DNA from: UBA7430 sp002478765
GTDB lineage: Bacteria > Bacteroidota > Bacteroidia > Flavobacteriales > UBA7430
Assembly: GCA_943789355.1 (NCBI GenBank)
Contig: CALSTU010000004.1
Coordinates: forward strand, 434,001-498,000
DNA: 64,000 nt
Reading direction: 5' to 3'
The notes beneath the pieces were generated by a model that saw nothing but the letters and a program-made list of their open reading frames with translations, did no database searches and was not told where the DNA came from. Each line of letters opens with the position of its first letter. Positions within the stretch are counted from its first letter, which is position 1. Of this stretch, positions 44,170 to 53,651 are shown one piece after another. The position numbers were made by a program, and so were the translations under genes.

Positions 44170-45422
44170 TAAGCTTCAAATGCTTTTAAAATGATTGAAG
44201 CATTGTGTCCGCCAAAACCAAATGTATTACTCATGATGGCTTTAACTGTTCGTTTCTGAGCTTTGTTGAGCGTGAAATTCAGTTTTGGATCTAAGCCTTC
44301 ATCAAAATTCTCATTGTTGATCGTTGGAGGTATGATGTTTTTTTGAAGTGCTAAAATAGATGCGATGGCTTCAATAGCACCAGCCGCTCCTAAAAGATGA
44401 CCTGTCATAGATTTTGTTGAACTGATGTTCAAATCGTATGCGTGAGGTCCGTATACTTCTTTGATGGCTTTAGACTCTGAAATGTCTCCGAGTGGTGTAG
44501 AGGTACCATGCACATTGATGTAGTCAATGTCTTCAGGTTTCATTTGAGCGTCATCCAATGCATTTTCCATGACTTTAATGGCACCCAATCCTTCTGGATG
44601 AGGAGCCGTAATGTGGTGTGCATCAGCAGATAAACCTCCACCCATAACTTCTGCATAGATTTTAGCCCCTCGTTTTATTGCGTGCTCATATTCTTCGAGA
44701 ATTAGAGTACCGGCACCTTCACCTAATACAAATCCATCACGGTCTTTGTCGAAAGGTCTGGAAGCTCTTGCGGGATCATCATTTCTTGTTGAAAGAGCCT
44801 TTAAAGCATTAAATCCTCCAATACCGGCTTCGTTTACCGCAGCTTCTGATCCGCCCGAGATGATCACATCTGCTTTACCTAAACGAATGTAGTTGAATGC
44901 GTCTATAAGAGCGTTCGAAGAGGATGCACAGGCTGATACTGTGGTGAAGTTTGGTCCTCGAAAACCATACTTGATAGAAATCATCCCGCATGCAATATCC
45001 GAAATCATTTTTGGAATGAAGAACGGATTAAAACGAGGCGTTCCTTCTCCTTTTGCAAAGGAAGAAATCTCGTCGTAAAAAGTTTTGATTCCACCAATTC
45101 CCGAACCCCAAATGACACCAGCTCGATCCGGATCTAATCGATCTAAGTCTAGCTTGGAGTCTTCCATGGCTTCAGCTGTTGCTACCATGGCATATTGGGT
45201 GTATGGGTCTTGTTTTCTTGCTTCCTTTCGATCTATGTGATCTGTAGGATTAAAGTCTTTGACTTCACAAGCAAATTGTGTCTTAAATTTTGATGCATCA
45301 AAACGAGTTATAGCAGCAGCACCACTGGTGCCTTTAGATAAGGCGTCCCAATAATCTGGTACGTTATTGCCAATTGGAGTTAATGCTCCTAAACCGGTTA
45401 TAACAACTCTTTTAAGTTGCAT
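44169..45422 (-). CDS. fabF: Beta-ketoacyl-ACP synthase II
   Basis: A 417-residue condensing enzyme of fatty acid elongation. The active-site Cys is in TVSACASSSNALIDA, and the two catalytic His are in NVHGTSTPLGD and KSMTGHLLGAAG. Starts 15 nt after acpP, its acyl carrier. Confidence 0.97.
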   Translation of the reverse strand: MQLKRVVITGLGALTPIGNNVPDYWDALSKGTSGAAAITRFDASKFKTQFACEVKDFNPTDHIDRKEARKQDPYTQYAMVATAEAMEDSKLDLDRLDPDRAGVIWGSGIGGIKTFYDEISSFAKGEGTPRFNPFFIPKMISDIACGMISIKYGFRGPNFTTVSACASSSNALIDAFNYIRLGKADVIISGGSEAAVNEAGIGGFNALKALSTRNDDPARASRPFDKDRDGFVLGEGAGTLILEEYEHAIKRGAKIYAEVMGGGLSADAHHITAPHPEGLGAIKVMENALDDAQMKPEDIDYINVHGTSTPLGDISESKAIKEVYGPHAYDLNISSTKSMTGHLLGAAGAIEAIASILALQKNIIPPTINNENFDEGLDPKLNFTLNKAQKRTVKAIMSNTFGFGGHNASIILKAFEA

Positions 45423-45437
45423 AGAATTAAAGTTAAA

Positions 45438-45668
45438 TTAAGCTTTTTCGATGTACTCGATTGCTGATCCTACGGTAGCAATAGATTCTGCTTGATCGTC
45501 TGGGATTTGAATATCGAATTCTTTTTCAAACTCCATAATGAGTTCTACGGTGTCTAATGAATCTGCTCCTAGGTCGTTTGTGAAGCTCGCTTCGTTTGTT
45601 ACTTCGCTTTCATCAACGCCAAGTTTGTCAACAATGATAGCTTTTACTTTAGATGCTACGTCAGCCAT
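45438..45668 (-). CDS. acpP: Acyl carrier protein
   Basis: A 76-residue acidic protein with the phosphopantetheine site DLGADSLDTVEL (Ser at 36). First gene of acpP-fabF-rnc. A weak box TTTCTTTGC is found upstream, but no strong TAnnTTTG promoter was recognised. Confidence 0.97.
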   Translation of the reverse strand: MADVASKVKAIIVDKLGVDESEVTNEASFTNDLGADSLDTVELIMEFEKEFDIQIPDDQAESIATVGSAIEYIEKA

Positions 45669-45785
45669 GATTTTTAGTTTTGATTAATATTTCGATGCAA
45701 AGAAAAATATAAACTTAAAAATAGCCAAATTTTTCGTGTCATGAAATTAGCCTCATCTCATAATCGTAGTTCCTGAAATGTTAGT

Positions 45786-45793
45786 TACTTTTG
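45786..45793 (+). promoter_or_regulatory. -7 box of purN, nearly touching the start codon
   Basis: TACTTTTG matches TAnnTTTG, and only four bases separate it from the ATG at 45798. Transcription should therefore start at or next to the start codon, giving a leaderless message. Confidence 0.6.
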
Positions 45794-45797
45794 TTCT

Positions 45798-46361
45798 ATG
45801 ATAAGAATTGCAATTTTCGCCTCAGGTTCAGGGTCTAATGCTGAAAATATAATCAGTCATTTTGCTGTAAATGAGAATGTTGAAGTAGCTTTAGTCCTCT
45901 CCAATAAGCCCAATGCTTTTGTTCTTGAACGGGCAAAAAAGCATCAGGTTGAGTCTTTAGTTTTTTCTTCAAATGATCTCAATAAGAGCACAAAAGTGCT
46001 TGATGCTTTAAAAGAATACAATGTAAGCATTGTAGTTTTAGCAGGATTTTTGCTTAAAATCCCCGATTCGCTCATTCAACACTATCCAAACAAGATTATT
46101 AATATACACCCAGCACTTTTACCCAATTATGGGGGGAAAGGAATGTACGGAATGCATGTGCATTGTGCTGTTGTTCAAAACAACGAGTCTACAAGCGGTA
46201 TTACCATTCATTATGTGAATGAAAATTATGATGAAGGAGCTGTTATATTTCAGGCGACTTGCAATATCGATCCTACGGACAGCCCTGAGGAGGTTCAAGT
46301 AAAGGTCCAGGAGCTTGAGGCGCTACATTTCGCTAAAATCATAGAATCGGTGATTGCATGA
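45798..46361 (+). CDS. purN: Phosphoribosylglycinamide formyltransferase
   Basis: A 187-residue folate-dependent formyltransferase, third step of purine synthesis. IAIFASGSGSNAENI at the N-terminus binds the phosphate; NIHPALLPNYGGKGMYG contains the catalytic His, and NYDEGAVIFQ the catalytic Asp region. Its stop overlaps the rnhA start (ATGA). Confidence 0.95.
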   Translation: MIRIAIFASGSGSNAENIISHFAVNENVEVALVLSNKPNAFVLERAKKHQVESLVFSSNDLNKSTKVLDALKEYNVSIVVLAGFLLKIPDSLIQHYPNKIINIHPALLPNYGGKGMYGMHVHCAVVQNNESTSGITIHYVNENYDEGAVIFQATCNIDPTDSPEEVQVKVQELEALHFAKIIESVIA

Positions 46362-46834
46362 AAATATTCATCTACACAGATGGCGCAGCATCCGGAAATC
46401 CCGGCCCGGGAGGTTATGGAATCGTCATGATATCTGGCAAGCACCGCAAAGAATTAGCGGAGGGGTTTCGTCTAACGACAAACAACAGAATGGAACTTCT
46501 CGCTGTTATAGTCGCCTTAGAAAGTATCAAGAACGATGGTGCTGATGTCTTGGTTACGTCAGATTCCAAATACGTTGTTGATTCTGTTGAAAAGGGTTGG
46601 GTATTTAATTGGGTGAAGAAGGGCTTTAAGGGGAAAAAGAATCCAGATTTATGGAGGCGTTTTTTACTTATTTACAAAAAACACAAGGTTAAGTTTGAAT
46701 GGGTTAAAGGGCATAACAATCATCCTGAAAATGAGCGTTGCGATTCTCTGGCTGTTCACGCTGCCTCTAAAGAATTACTGCCTTTAGATAAAGGGTATGA
46801 GGACTTTATAAATTTAAATAAAGGGCTTCTTTAG
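46358..46834 (+). CDS. rnhA: Ribonuclease HI
   Basis: A 158-residue RNase H that cleaves RNA in RNA-DNA hybrids. Catalytic acids: TDGAASGNPGPGGYG (Asp), NNRMELLAVIVALE (Glu), TSDSKYVVDSV (Asp) and the His-containing VKGHNNHPENERCD (Asp). Overlaps purN by 4 nt and ends at a strong terminator. Confidence 0.96.
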   Translation: MKIFIYTDGAASGNPGPGGYGIVMISGKHRKELAEGFRLTTNNRMELLAVIVALESIKNDGADVLVTSDSKYVVDSVEKGWVFNWVKKGFKGKKNPDLWRRFLLIYKKHKVKFEWVKGHNNHPENERCDSLAVHAASKELLPLDKGYEDFINLNKGLL

Positions 46835-46860
46835 TACGCTAAACGATTTCCAATAAAGCA

Positions 46861-46890
46861 AAACGCCACATTTACAAATGTGGCGTTTTT
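46861..46890. terminator. Bidirectional terminator between rnhA and the Kazal/VWC protein gene
   Basis: AACGCCACATTT / AAATGTGGCGTT with a 3-nt loop and T run, shared by the convergent genes. Confidence 0.92.
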
Positions 46891-46897
46891 AGTGTGT

Positions 46898-49800
46898 TTA
46901 TTTGATGATTAAACTTTTGTTAATCCGTTTGTTGTTGGTTTCAGCTTGAAGAATATAAGACCCAGCTGGTAGATGCTCAATGTCAAGGATATGATGCATG
47001 TGTCCTTTTTGATGTCTCTTATTTGATTGGTAAATGAGTTTGCCTATGAGGCTGAAAATTGAAATTTTGAGTTCACCATCTGCAACCAAAAAGACTTGAA
47101 CTTCTGTTTTATGATTCGTAGGATTCGGGAATAATCTTAACGTATGTAATCCTTGAATTTCTTCTTCGGCCTTGAGTCCTGATGCGTATACAATGTTGTC
47201 TTTTTGGAAGCCTGAAGAAGGTTTTTCCCATTCAACGTTGATCTCAGTTTTTAACTGTGTTTTCGACGACCATAAAACCAATTTAAAGTCATCGTTTTTA
47301 TACAAACCATCTTTTGTAGGACTGAGTTCATCATTACCATAGATAGGCATCACCATATCCCCACCCTGATAAGGCATGGCTCCTACCAGTAATCCATTGC
47401 TATCGAATACAGCTAGCTCATCAGATTCCTCAGGTTTATCTTCCCACGCATGCTCTGGTATTGCTAAACTCATGTTAGACCCTGTATTTGTAGGAGGGTT
47501 AAAGTACTCTAATTCAGTCTTAATTTCTAATACTTCAAACCTGTATTCATACTTGTTTGAGGCGTAATGCAAAACTTGTTCTGACAATACTTTTACTTGA
47601 TACCCTTGCCCTGGAGTCATCATTCCGATTCCATTAAATTCAAATTCTGGTAGGTAAGCCATTCCTGAGTTATCTTTCACAATAACTAGGTCATCTATAC
47701 CTGCAAATACATTTGTTGTGGTGGCATCATTAGTTCTCAAATAACCTATCATATTCCAACCTTCAGTGAGGGTAATGGGGTGTTTTTCTGGCTTGGTATA
47801 TTCACCTTCAATGTAAAGGGTATTGTTTGCTGATAATTTTGTTTGATAGGCATGTCCTGGAATCATGTTGTTAATACCGTCAAAATCATACTCAGGAAGG
47901 TAGGCTTGTCCGAGGTTGTTCTTGCTAATGATAACATGCTCGACAAATCGATGAAAAATATTTTTCATTTTCATATTGTCGTGTTTCATAAAGGTGGAGA
48001 ACATGTTCCATCCCGCTTTAAGTTCTATTTCTTGATTGTTAACTAGTGGTAATGCATTGATGGAAGATAGCGTAGAAATACCATTGGTTTGATAATCATC
48101 ACTACCTGCATCGACAAAATTAGCTTCAGCTTCAATGGTTATGTTTTCCGAGGCATCCCATACCATCCATTTGAAAGTTTCACCCAGATCAAATCCATCT
48201 TTGGTATTCGTAGTTACATCGTCTCCTTGGGCAGGAATGATGGTTGTGGTTCCTTCCCAAGTGGTAAATCCTCCAGAAATCATTTGGCCATTGTGCTCAA
48301 AAAATACACCTACTTTATCTCCAAGCTCTAAGGTAGCTCCATTTGATAATTCGCTGTTTAGGCCTTCCGGTAAAATCAGTGTATGATTGATGCCAGTGAC
48401 TTCGAAGTCCCAATTTACTTCATCGGCGTCATTTGTTTCAACGTTGTAATTGCATGAATCATCCTCAATATCTGCATCCGGGCTGTAATTTTCAGCTTTA
48501 GGGTCTGTGCATCCATAAATTGAACACCCAGCGGTTGTGGGGTAGAGCTCGCAATATTCCTCAACACTCATACATTCTGAGCAAGCCAGGCAATTGGCCG
48601 TCATTGCCAAGCAACAAACAACGTTGGCGCATTCGTATTCACAAGAGTTGTTATCAATCGTTGCGTATTCTTCGTAATTAGTGGCATTAGGGTCTGTACA
48701 ACCTTCACAAGCCATTTCGGTACAAGCCCAGAAACCATCAGCATAAGGGTTGAAGCCAGGGTTGCAGACACAACGGTTGCAGCCTTGTTCTATTTCCGAA
48801 CCAAATGCAAACCATTGGTCATCTTTAGTACACCCAAAATCTGTAACATCATATGAGATGCATTCACCCGTCTTGCAGAAGGTGCCTGGAGGGCAAATTA
48901 CTTCATTACAGTCGTTACAATCCGCAGTTTCATCACAAACCCATTCGCCCTTTAAAGAGTCTGACATAAATTCACAAAAACAGTTTTTGCATTCGTCCTC
49001 AAATACGGATCCTAGTGCGTACAGTAGACCGTCTTCTGCGAAACATCCCGGTTCTACAGGGCCTACACAGTCTCCATTAATGCAAGTGTAACCGGGCATG
49101 CAATCCATTACGGCACAGGGGTCTATGCATGGCTCTGAACTCAATTTAGCATCGTAATTGTAATCGCTGTTATTTAAGCAATTAGGGTTTGCTGTACTTT
49201 CCTCGCAAGAGCATGGACAAAACTCAGCTAAGGTGATTTCTTGTTCGACTTCAAAGCCAAGTAAGTAAGCATAATCGGAAAGGTTTGTGTTGCAGTCTAA
49301 ACCGAACATTTCGATGGCCTTCAAAGCAACATCACAGTTGTTTACGCCAAAAACTTCACCATAGTGGACAAGCTCTTCGAACTTGTTCTCGCATACTTCT
49401 GGGCAATCAGGACAGCATTGTCCATTGGTGTAAATTGGATTCTCACAGCTCGGTTCTTCACAAGCGAATGCTTCACATAGAAGTTCGCCTTCAATACACG
49501 AGCAGAACGTACAATCATCTAGATTCCATTCAGCACCATTGCTGTAATATACGCCTGCTTCATCGAAACAACTGGTTTCATCCGGGCAGGTAGGACAGCA
49601 TTCTCCTTCTTTGTATATGGGGTTGTCGCAATTTGCTGGAGCACAATCAATGACGGCGCAATAGATTTCTCCTTGCTCGCAAGAACAGAACGTACAATCG
49701 TCTGATTTCCATTCTTCGCCATTACTGTAGTAGGTTTCGGTTTCGTCATAGCAACCTTCTTCCTCGGGGCAGGTAGGACAGCAGGTGTCGTCATAGTAAA

Positions 49801-50608
49801 TAGGGTTCTCACAATAAGGCTCCATGCACATTATGGATGCACATACGATTTGCTCACCTTCGCAGAAACAAGTGGTGCAAGCATCCTCATTCCAACTTTC
49901 ACCTTCTGCATAATATTTTTTTTCTTCGTCATAACAGCCTTTTGGCTCTATTTCACACGCTCCTTCTGAAACGATTTCCACCCCTTTGCAGCTTGCTTCA
50001 CAATCGTTTCCATAGGTTTTCCCATCAGCTCCACATACGGGGTCATATTCTTCGGTGCAAATGCAACTCTCAGTTTCACACGCTCCTTCTGAAACGATTT
50101 CCACCCCTTTGCAGCTTGCTTCACAATCGTTTCCATAGGTTTTCCCATCAGCCCCACAAACTGGGGAATAGACCATCGGACAGATACAGTTTTCGTTTTC
50201 AATGACTTCGAAAACTGTTTCAATGACTTCAATGATATCTCCTGTCCATGGATTGGTAAGATTTACTGTAATAAGATATTCTCCCAGATCATAATCTTCA
50301 GGATTCCCTGAAACGTTGAGGTAATATTTTAAAATACTCTCAAAGTCGGTCTCCTTCTCGATAATTTCCGTTACAATAGATACTTCAGCCCATTCTGGGA
50401 ATTCTCCAATTGACCAACCCGGTATATCTGATATTTCTTGTGGGTATGAGCCAAGAAGGAAAGAATCTAAAAATACGGAACCTGTTTCTAAGTAAACCCT
50501 GTTGTTTTGTGCTTGAATATTATGTGAAAAAAAGCTGCTAACGATCAGAAATAACATGCAAAACATTGCAGATAGTTTTCCTTGGTTAAGTGATTTAATT
50601 TTATTCAT
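46898..50608 (-). CDS. Secreted cysteine-rich protein with Kazal and VWC-like domains and T9SS sorting domain
   Basis: A 1236-residue exported protein. Signal peptide ~1-33 (ending NIQAQ). Two Kazal-type protease-inhibitor domains at ~141-177 and ~182-218, each with PVCGADGKTYGNDCEASC. Three von Willebrand C-like repeats follow (~224-281, 286-342, 347-403; pattern CxxE..Y..GE.W..D.C..C.C...CCPTCP). More Cys-rich segments and two GCTDPxAxNY repeats lie to ~770. Two repeats with GWNM and YLPE(Y/F)(D/E)F cover ~880-1030. The last ~75 residues (LRLFPNPTNHKTEVQVF ... PAGSYILQAE) are a type A T9SS sorting domain. It is probably surface-attached or released; possible roles are protease inhibition or adhesion. 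Confidence 0.88.
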   Translation of the reverse strand: MNKIKSLNQGKLSAMFCMLFLIVSSFFSHNIQAQNNRVYLETGSVFLDSFLLGSYPQEISDIPGWSIGEFPEWAEVSIVTEIIEKETDFESILKYYLNVSGNPEDYDLGEYLITVNLTNPWTGDIIEVIETVFEVIENENCICPMVYSPVCGADGKTYGNDCEASCKGVEIVSEGACETESCICTEEYDPVCGADGKTYGNDCEASCKGVEIVSEGACEIEPKGCYDEEKKYYAEGESWNEDACTTCFCEGEQIVCASIMCMEPYCENPIYYDDTCCPTCPEEEGCYDETETYYSNGEEWKSDDCTFCSCEQGEIYCAVIDCAPANCDNPIYKEGECCPTCPDETSCFDEAGVYYSNGAEWNLDDCTFCSCIEGELLCEAFACEEPSCENPIYTNGQCCPDCPEVCENKFEELVHYGEVFGVNNCDVALKAIEMFGLDCNTNLSDYAYLLGFEVEQEITLAEFCPCSCEESTANPNCLNNSDYNYDAKLSSEPCIDPCAVMDCMPGYTCINGDCVGPVEPGCFAEDGLLYALGSVFEDECKNCFCEFMSDSLKGEWVCDETADCNDCNEVICPPGTFCKTGECISYDVTDFGCTKDDQWFAFGSEIEQGCNRCVCNPGFNPYADGFWACTEMACEGCTDPNATNYEEYATIDNNSCEYECANVVCCLAMTANCLACSECMSVEEYCELYPTTAGCSIYGCTDPKAENYSPDADIEDDSCNYNVETNDADEVNWDFEVTGINHTLILPEGLNSELSNGATLELGDKVGVFFEHNGQMISGGFTTWEGTTTIIPAQGDDVTTNTKDGFDLGETFKWMVWDASENITIEAEANFVDAGSDDYQTNGISTLSSINALPLVNNQEIELKAGWNMFSTFMKHDNMKMKNIFHRFVEHVIISKNNLGQAYLPEYDFDGINNMIPGHAYQTKLSANNTLYIEGEYTKPEKHPITLTEGWNMIGYLRTNDATTTNVFAGIDDLVIVKDNSGMAYLPEFEFNGIGMMTPGQGYQVKVLSEQVLHYASNKYEYRFEVLEIKTELEYFNPPTNTGSNMSLAIPEHAWEDKPEESDELAVFDSNGLLVGAMPYQGGDMVMPIYGNDELSPTKDGLYKNDDFKLVLWSSKTQLKTEINVEWEKPSSGFQKDNIVYASGLKAEEEIQGLHTLRLFPNPTNHKTEVQVFLVADGELKISIFSLIGKLIYQSNKRHQKGHMHHILDIEHLPAGSYILQAETNNKRINKSLIIK
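49951..50153 (-). repeat. Tandem duplication of the Kazal domain (123-nt period)
   Basis: Plus-strand positions 49951-50029 and 50074-50152 are identical over 79 nt, offset by 123 nt (41 codons). The identity includes synonymous sites, so the second Kazal domain arose or was homogenised recently. Confidence 0.92.
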
Positions 50609-50633
50609 CTGGAGAGAAGATTAATTTCTATAA

Positions 50634-50641
50634 CAAATATA
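50634..50641 (-). promoter_or_regulatory. -7 box of the Kazal/VWC protein gene
   Basis: TATATTTG on the minus strand matches TAnnTTTG, 25 nt upstream of the ATG at 50608. Confidence 0.55.
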
Positions 50642-50794
50642 GTTAAAATATGTTAGATGCTACTGTATTTCAAGGCTTTAGAAATTTACTGGTATAGCTA
50701 TTGGTCTGTATTAAGTGAATGTAACAGCAGAATTATGCACGATCGAATAACAATTGTGATTGCTTTTTTGAAAGAAGTTTGTATCGAAGATAGC

Positions 50795-52735
50795 TTATAG
50801 ATTATCATCTGGATCAACCCAATCGCCATGATCTTTTATTAAGTCTATCAGTGCATCCACAGCAGCTTCAGATTCGATGTTTCGTTGAACGACTTCTTTT
50901 TCTTTGTATAGAGTGATCTTACCAACACCCGTACCTACGTATCCATAATCGGCATCTGCCATTTCACCCGGTCCATTTACGATACAACCCATAATTCCGA
51001 TTTTAAGACCTTTTAGGTGGCTTGTCTTGGAGCGGATTTTTGCTGTTGTTTCTTGGAGGTCAAAAAGTGTTCGCCCACAACTTGGGCACGAGATGTATTC
51101 TGTCTTGGAAATCCGTGTTCGAGTAGCCTGAAGAATCCCAAAAGCAGTGTGCATTTTCATTTGGTCACTTCCACAGGTTCCAGCTTGAATAAACGTACCA
51201 TCTCCAAGTCCATCAAGTAACAACGCACCGATATCCGTTGATGCCTGTAACTGAAACTCTTCTTCGGATAAATTCATATAGCTTCTGCCAATAATTACCG
51301 GCGTATGACAATCTGAATTCATCAATTCAAGGATCAACCTTCGTTGCTCAGACATGGCGTGTTTGTTGCTCGTTTCAATAACCAAAACAACTCGTGTATC
51401 TGTTTTTAGTTTTGAAATCAATTCGTCATTCACCTCATTTAAATTGGTGCGGATGAAGTTCAAATCAGCAGACAATTCTACCCCAACTAAATAGCTGCTT
51501 GCTTCCAGGATAGGAAAACAACGTTCTCCTTGGTTATTTAACCAAGTTTTGTGGTTGTAGATGACGCCTAATGTACCCGGGATGGCAAAATCAATCGTGT
51601 TGTCTCCAGTAAATACATAATCACAAGCCATGTCTGCAATATTCCACTTGTCAAGCGGGACGGAATAATGATAACCTTGGGAGAATAGCCCTGCAGGAGT
51701 TATTTTGTTCTTTTTGTGTAGGTCAGCAATGACTATGGGTACATTTTTACCACCTATATTAAAGACCTCATAGGTCTGTCTTTTCGTGTATTCAAAGGGG
51801 TTGATCGGGATGGTATCGATCGATTGAATTTCATCGTGAGGCAGTCTTTTCAAGTACCGATCTACGAGTGTTTTTGCAACTGGAATTTCAAATTCAGGTT
51901 CTTCAGTCAACGAAACTCTGACCGTGTCTCCAATGCCGTCCTCAAGGAGTGTTCCTATTCCAACAGCCGATTTTATCCTGCCATCTTCGCCTTCTCCTGC
52001 TTCGGTAACACCTAGGTGAAGCGGGTAACTCATTCCTTCAGCTTCCATTTTATTGATGAGCAGGCGGTAGGCCTGAACCATAACTTGAGGGTTACTGGCT
52101 TTCATGGAAATGATGACGTTGTGATAGTCTAAAGACTTGCAAATGCGTAAAAATTCTAAGGCAGATTCGACCATTCCCAGCGGGGTATCTCCGTATCGGC
52201 TTAAAATTCGGTCGGAAAGTGAACCGTGATTCGTTCCAATTCGCATGGCAGTTCCTTCATCCTTGCATATTTTCACCAGTGGAGTGAAACGTTTGGCGAT
52301 ACGATCTAATTCCGATTGATAGCTTTCCTCGGTATAGTCAATCTCCTGAAATTTCTTTTTATCTGCATAATTGCCTGGATTTACTCGTACTTTTTCAACA
52401 ATACGAGCCGCTATTTCCGCTGCAGTAGGCGTAAAGTGAATGTCAGCGACTAAAGGAGTTTTGTACCCCTTTTTAAGAAGCTCATTTTTTATGTTTTTTA
52501 GATTTTCAGCTTCTTTTTTACCGGGGGCCGTAATACGGACCAATTCACAGCCGGCATCAATCATGCGTATGGACTGCGCAACTGTAGCCTCAGTATCCAT
52601 GGTGTCTGTGGTTGTCATGGATTGCAGACGTATTGGGTTGTCACCTCCAACACCAATGCTTCCAATTTTCACTTCATGACTTTTGTATCTTTGGTAAGCG
52701 GTTAAGCTCTTGCAGTACTTTTGATTTGACTTCAT
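50795..52735 (-). CDS. ispG: 4-hydroxy-3-methylbut-2-enyl diphosphate synthase
   Basis: A 646-residue IspG (GcpE) of the non-mevalonate isoprenoid pathway. It is the long form with an inserted domain between the TIM barrel (~1-290: GGDNPIRLQSMTTTDTMDTEA, VADIHFTPTAAEIAA, MRIGTNHGSLSDRIL) and the C-terminal [4Fe-4S] part (CPSCGRTLFDLQ, MGCIVNGPGEMADADYGYVG). Bacteroidota, plants and Chlamydiae share this long architecture. It is a single-gene unit. Confidence 0.95.
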   Translation of the reverse strand: MKSNQKYCKSLTAYQRYKSHEVKIGSIGVGGDNPIRLQSMTTTDTMDTEATVAQSIRMIDAGCELVRITAPGKKEAENLKNIKNELLKKGYKTPLVADIHFTPTAAEIAARIVEKVRVNPGNYADKKKFQEIDYTEESYQSELDRIAKRFTPLVKICKDEGTAMRIGTNHGSLSDRILSRYGDTPLGMVESALEFLRICKSLDYHNVIISMKASNPQVMVQAYRLLINKMEAEGMSYPLHLGVTEAGEGEDGRIKSAVGIGTLLEDGIGDTVRVSLTEEPEFEIPVAKTLVDRYLKRLPHDEIQSIDTIPINPFEYTKRQTYEVFNIGGKNVPIVIADLHKKNKITPAGLFSQGYHYSVPLDKWNIADMACDYVFTGDNTIDFAIPGTLGVIYNHKTWLNNQGERCFPILEASSYLVGVELSADLNFIRTNLNEVNDELISKLKTDTRVVLVIETSNKHAMSEQRRLILELMNSDCHTPVIIGRSYMNLSEEEFQLQASTDIGALLLDGLGDGTFIQAGTCGSDQMKMHTAFGILQATRTRISKTEYISCPSCGRTLFDLQETTAKIRSKTSHLKGLKIGIMGCIVNGPGEMADADYGYVGTGVGKITLYKEKEVVQRNIESEAAVDALIDLIKDHGDWVDPDDNL

Positions 52736-52838
52736 TGCGCCAAATTTCGGTAATTCTAGTTAGATGTCAACGATTTATTTTCAAAAGCATGTAAATAATA
52801 TGTGCTGTTTGTTTGATGTCTGGTTTTAGACATCGCTT

Positions 52839-53198
52839 TTAGCTGATTAACGAATGTTGTTCTTTTACTTTTTTCGGCAGCTTTTTGATGACAAGATCAT
52901 ACGAGTGATTGATGAGCTTATGGATTATATTTTTTGGTATTTCACCATTTAAAGCCATGGTGTTCCAGTGTTTTTTGTTTGAATGATATCCGGGAATGAT
53001 TGACTCATAACGTTCTCTGAGATCGATGGCCTTCTCTGGATCGCATTTCAGGGTAATGCGGAGAGGAAGCGCATTTAAATTTGTTGCGAGATAAATTTTG
53101 CCAGCTACTTTGAAGACTAAAGTGTTGTCGTCAAAGGGGAACCCTTCTGTTGTTGCTTTTTTTGAGAGGCAATATTGCCTGATACTTTCAATGTCCAA
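52839..53198 (-). CDS. MmcQ/YjbR-family protein
   Basis: A 119-residue protein of the MmcQ/YjbR family (double wing fold): MDIESIRQYCLSKKATTEGFPF, RITLKCDPEKAIDLRERY and PGYHSNKKHWNTMALNGEIP are typical. The family is suspected to bind DNA, but its role is unknown. Divergent from a small membrane protein gene. Confidence 0.9.
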   Translation of the reverse strand: MDIESIRQYCLSKKATTEGFPFDDNTLVFKVAGKIYLATNLNALPLRITLKCDPEKAIDLRERYESIIPGYHSNKKHWNTMALNGEIPKNIIHKLINHSYDLVIKKLPKKVKEQHSLIS

Positions 53199-53248
53199 AC
53201 TTTATTTATTAAAGATTATTTCTAAATTTAAGAACTAAATTCCGAATT

Positions 53249-53530
53249 ATGAATCATTCAGACGCTCTTAAAAAGATCAACTTAAAAGAACTTGAGGAGA
53301 AAATAGAAAGCAACCACAACAAGATAAAAAGCATCAGAGCGATTACCTATGTGTTTGATGTATTCATTATTTTGGTTGCTGGCTTATATGTTTTTGATGT
53401 GAATTTCTCCAAGTGGTTGATGGTGCCTGCTGCGTCATCTGTATTGCTTCATTCATGCCTCGCGACTCTGTACGAGAGAAGGTTTTTGATGAAACAGCAA
53501 GAGGTAAATTTAAAAGTCCTTAAAAAATAA
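53249..53530 (+). CDS. Small membrane protein with coiled-coil N-terminus
   Basis: A 93-residue protein that I do not recognise. Residues 1-28 are charged and helical (LKELEEKIESNHNKIKSI), then two membrane segments at ~32-48 and ~55-72, and a basic tail. Topology with both ends in the cytoplasm is likely. Codon use and an adjacent terminator support it being a real gene. Confidence 0.7.
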   Translation: MNHSDALKKINLKELEEKIESNHNKIKSIRAITYVFDVFIILVAGLYVFDVNFSKWLMVPAASSVLLHSCLATLYERRFLMKQQEVNLKVLKK

Positions 53531-53597
53531 AGAACTTAAAATCCCTTTAAATTTCACAGCGCACCTTTGTTCTTTGATGATTGTTATATAGGATCAT

Positions 53598-53632
53598 GAA
53601 AAAAGGGCATGTAAATCTACACACCCTTTTTA
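53598..53632. terminator. Imperfect terminator between the small membrane protein gene and purD
   Basis: AAAAAGGG ... CCCTTTTT stem with an inner TGTA/TACA pairing and two mismatches. It can end the convergent transcripts on both strands. Confidence 0.65.
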
Positions 53633-53651
53633 TTTCATATTTTGAGATGCC

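Noticed and set aside
46898..50608. Eukaryotic contamination because of Kazal and VWC domains
   Set aside because: The gene has a T9SS sorting domain, bacterial promoter box and terminator, and normal bacterial neighbours.
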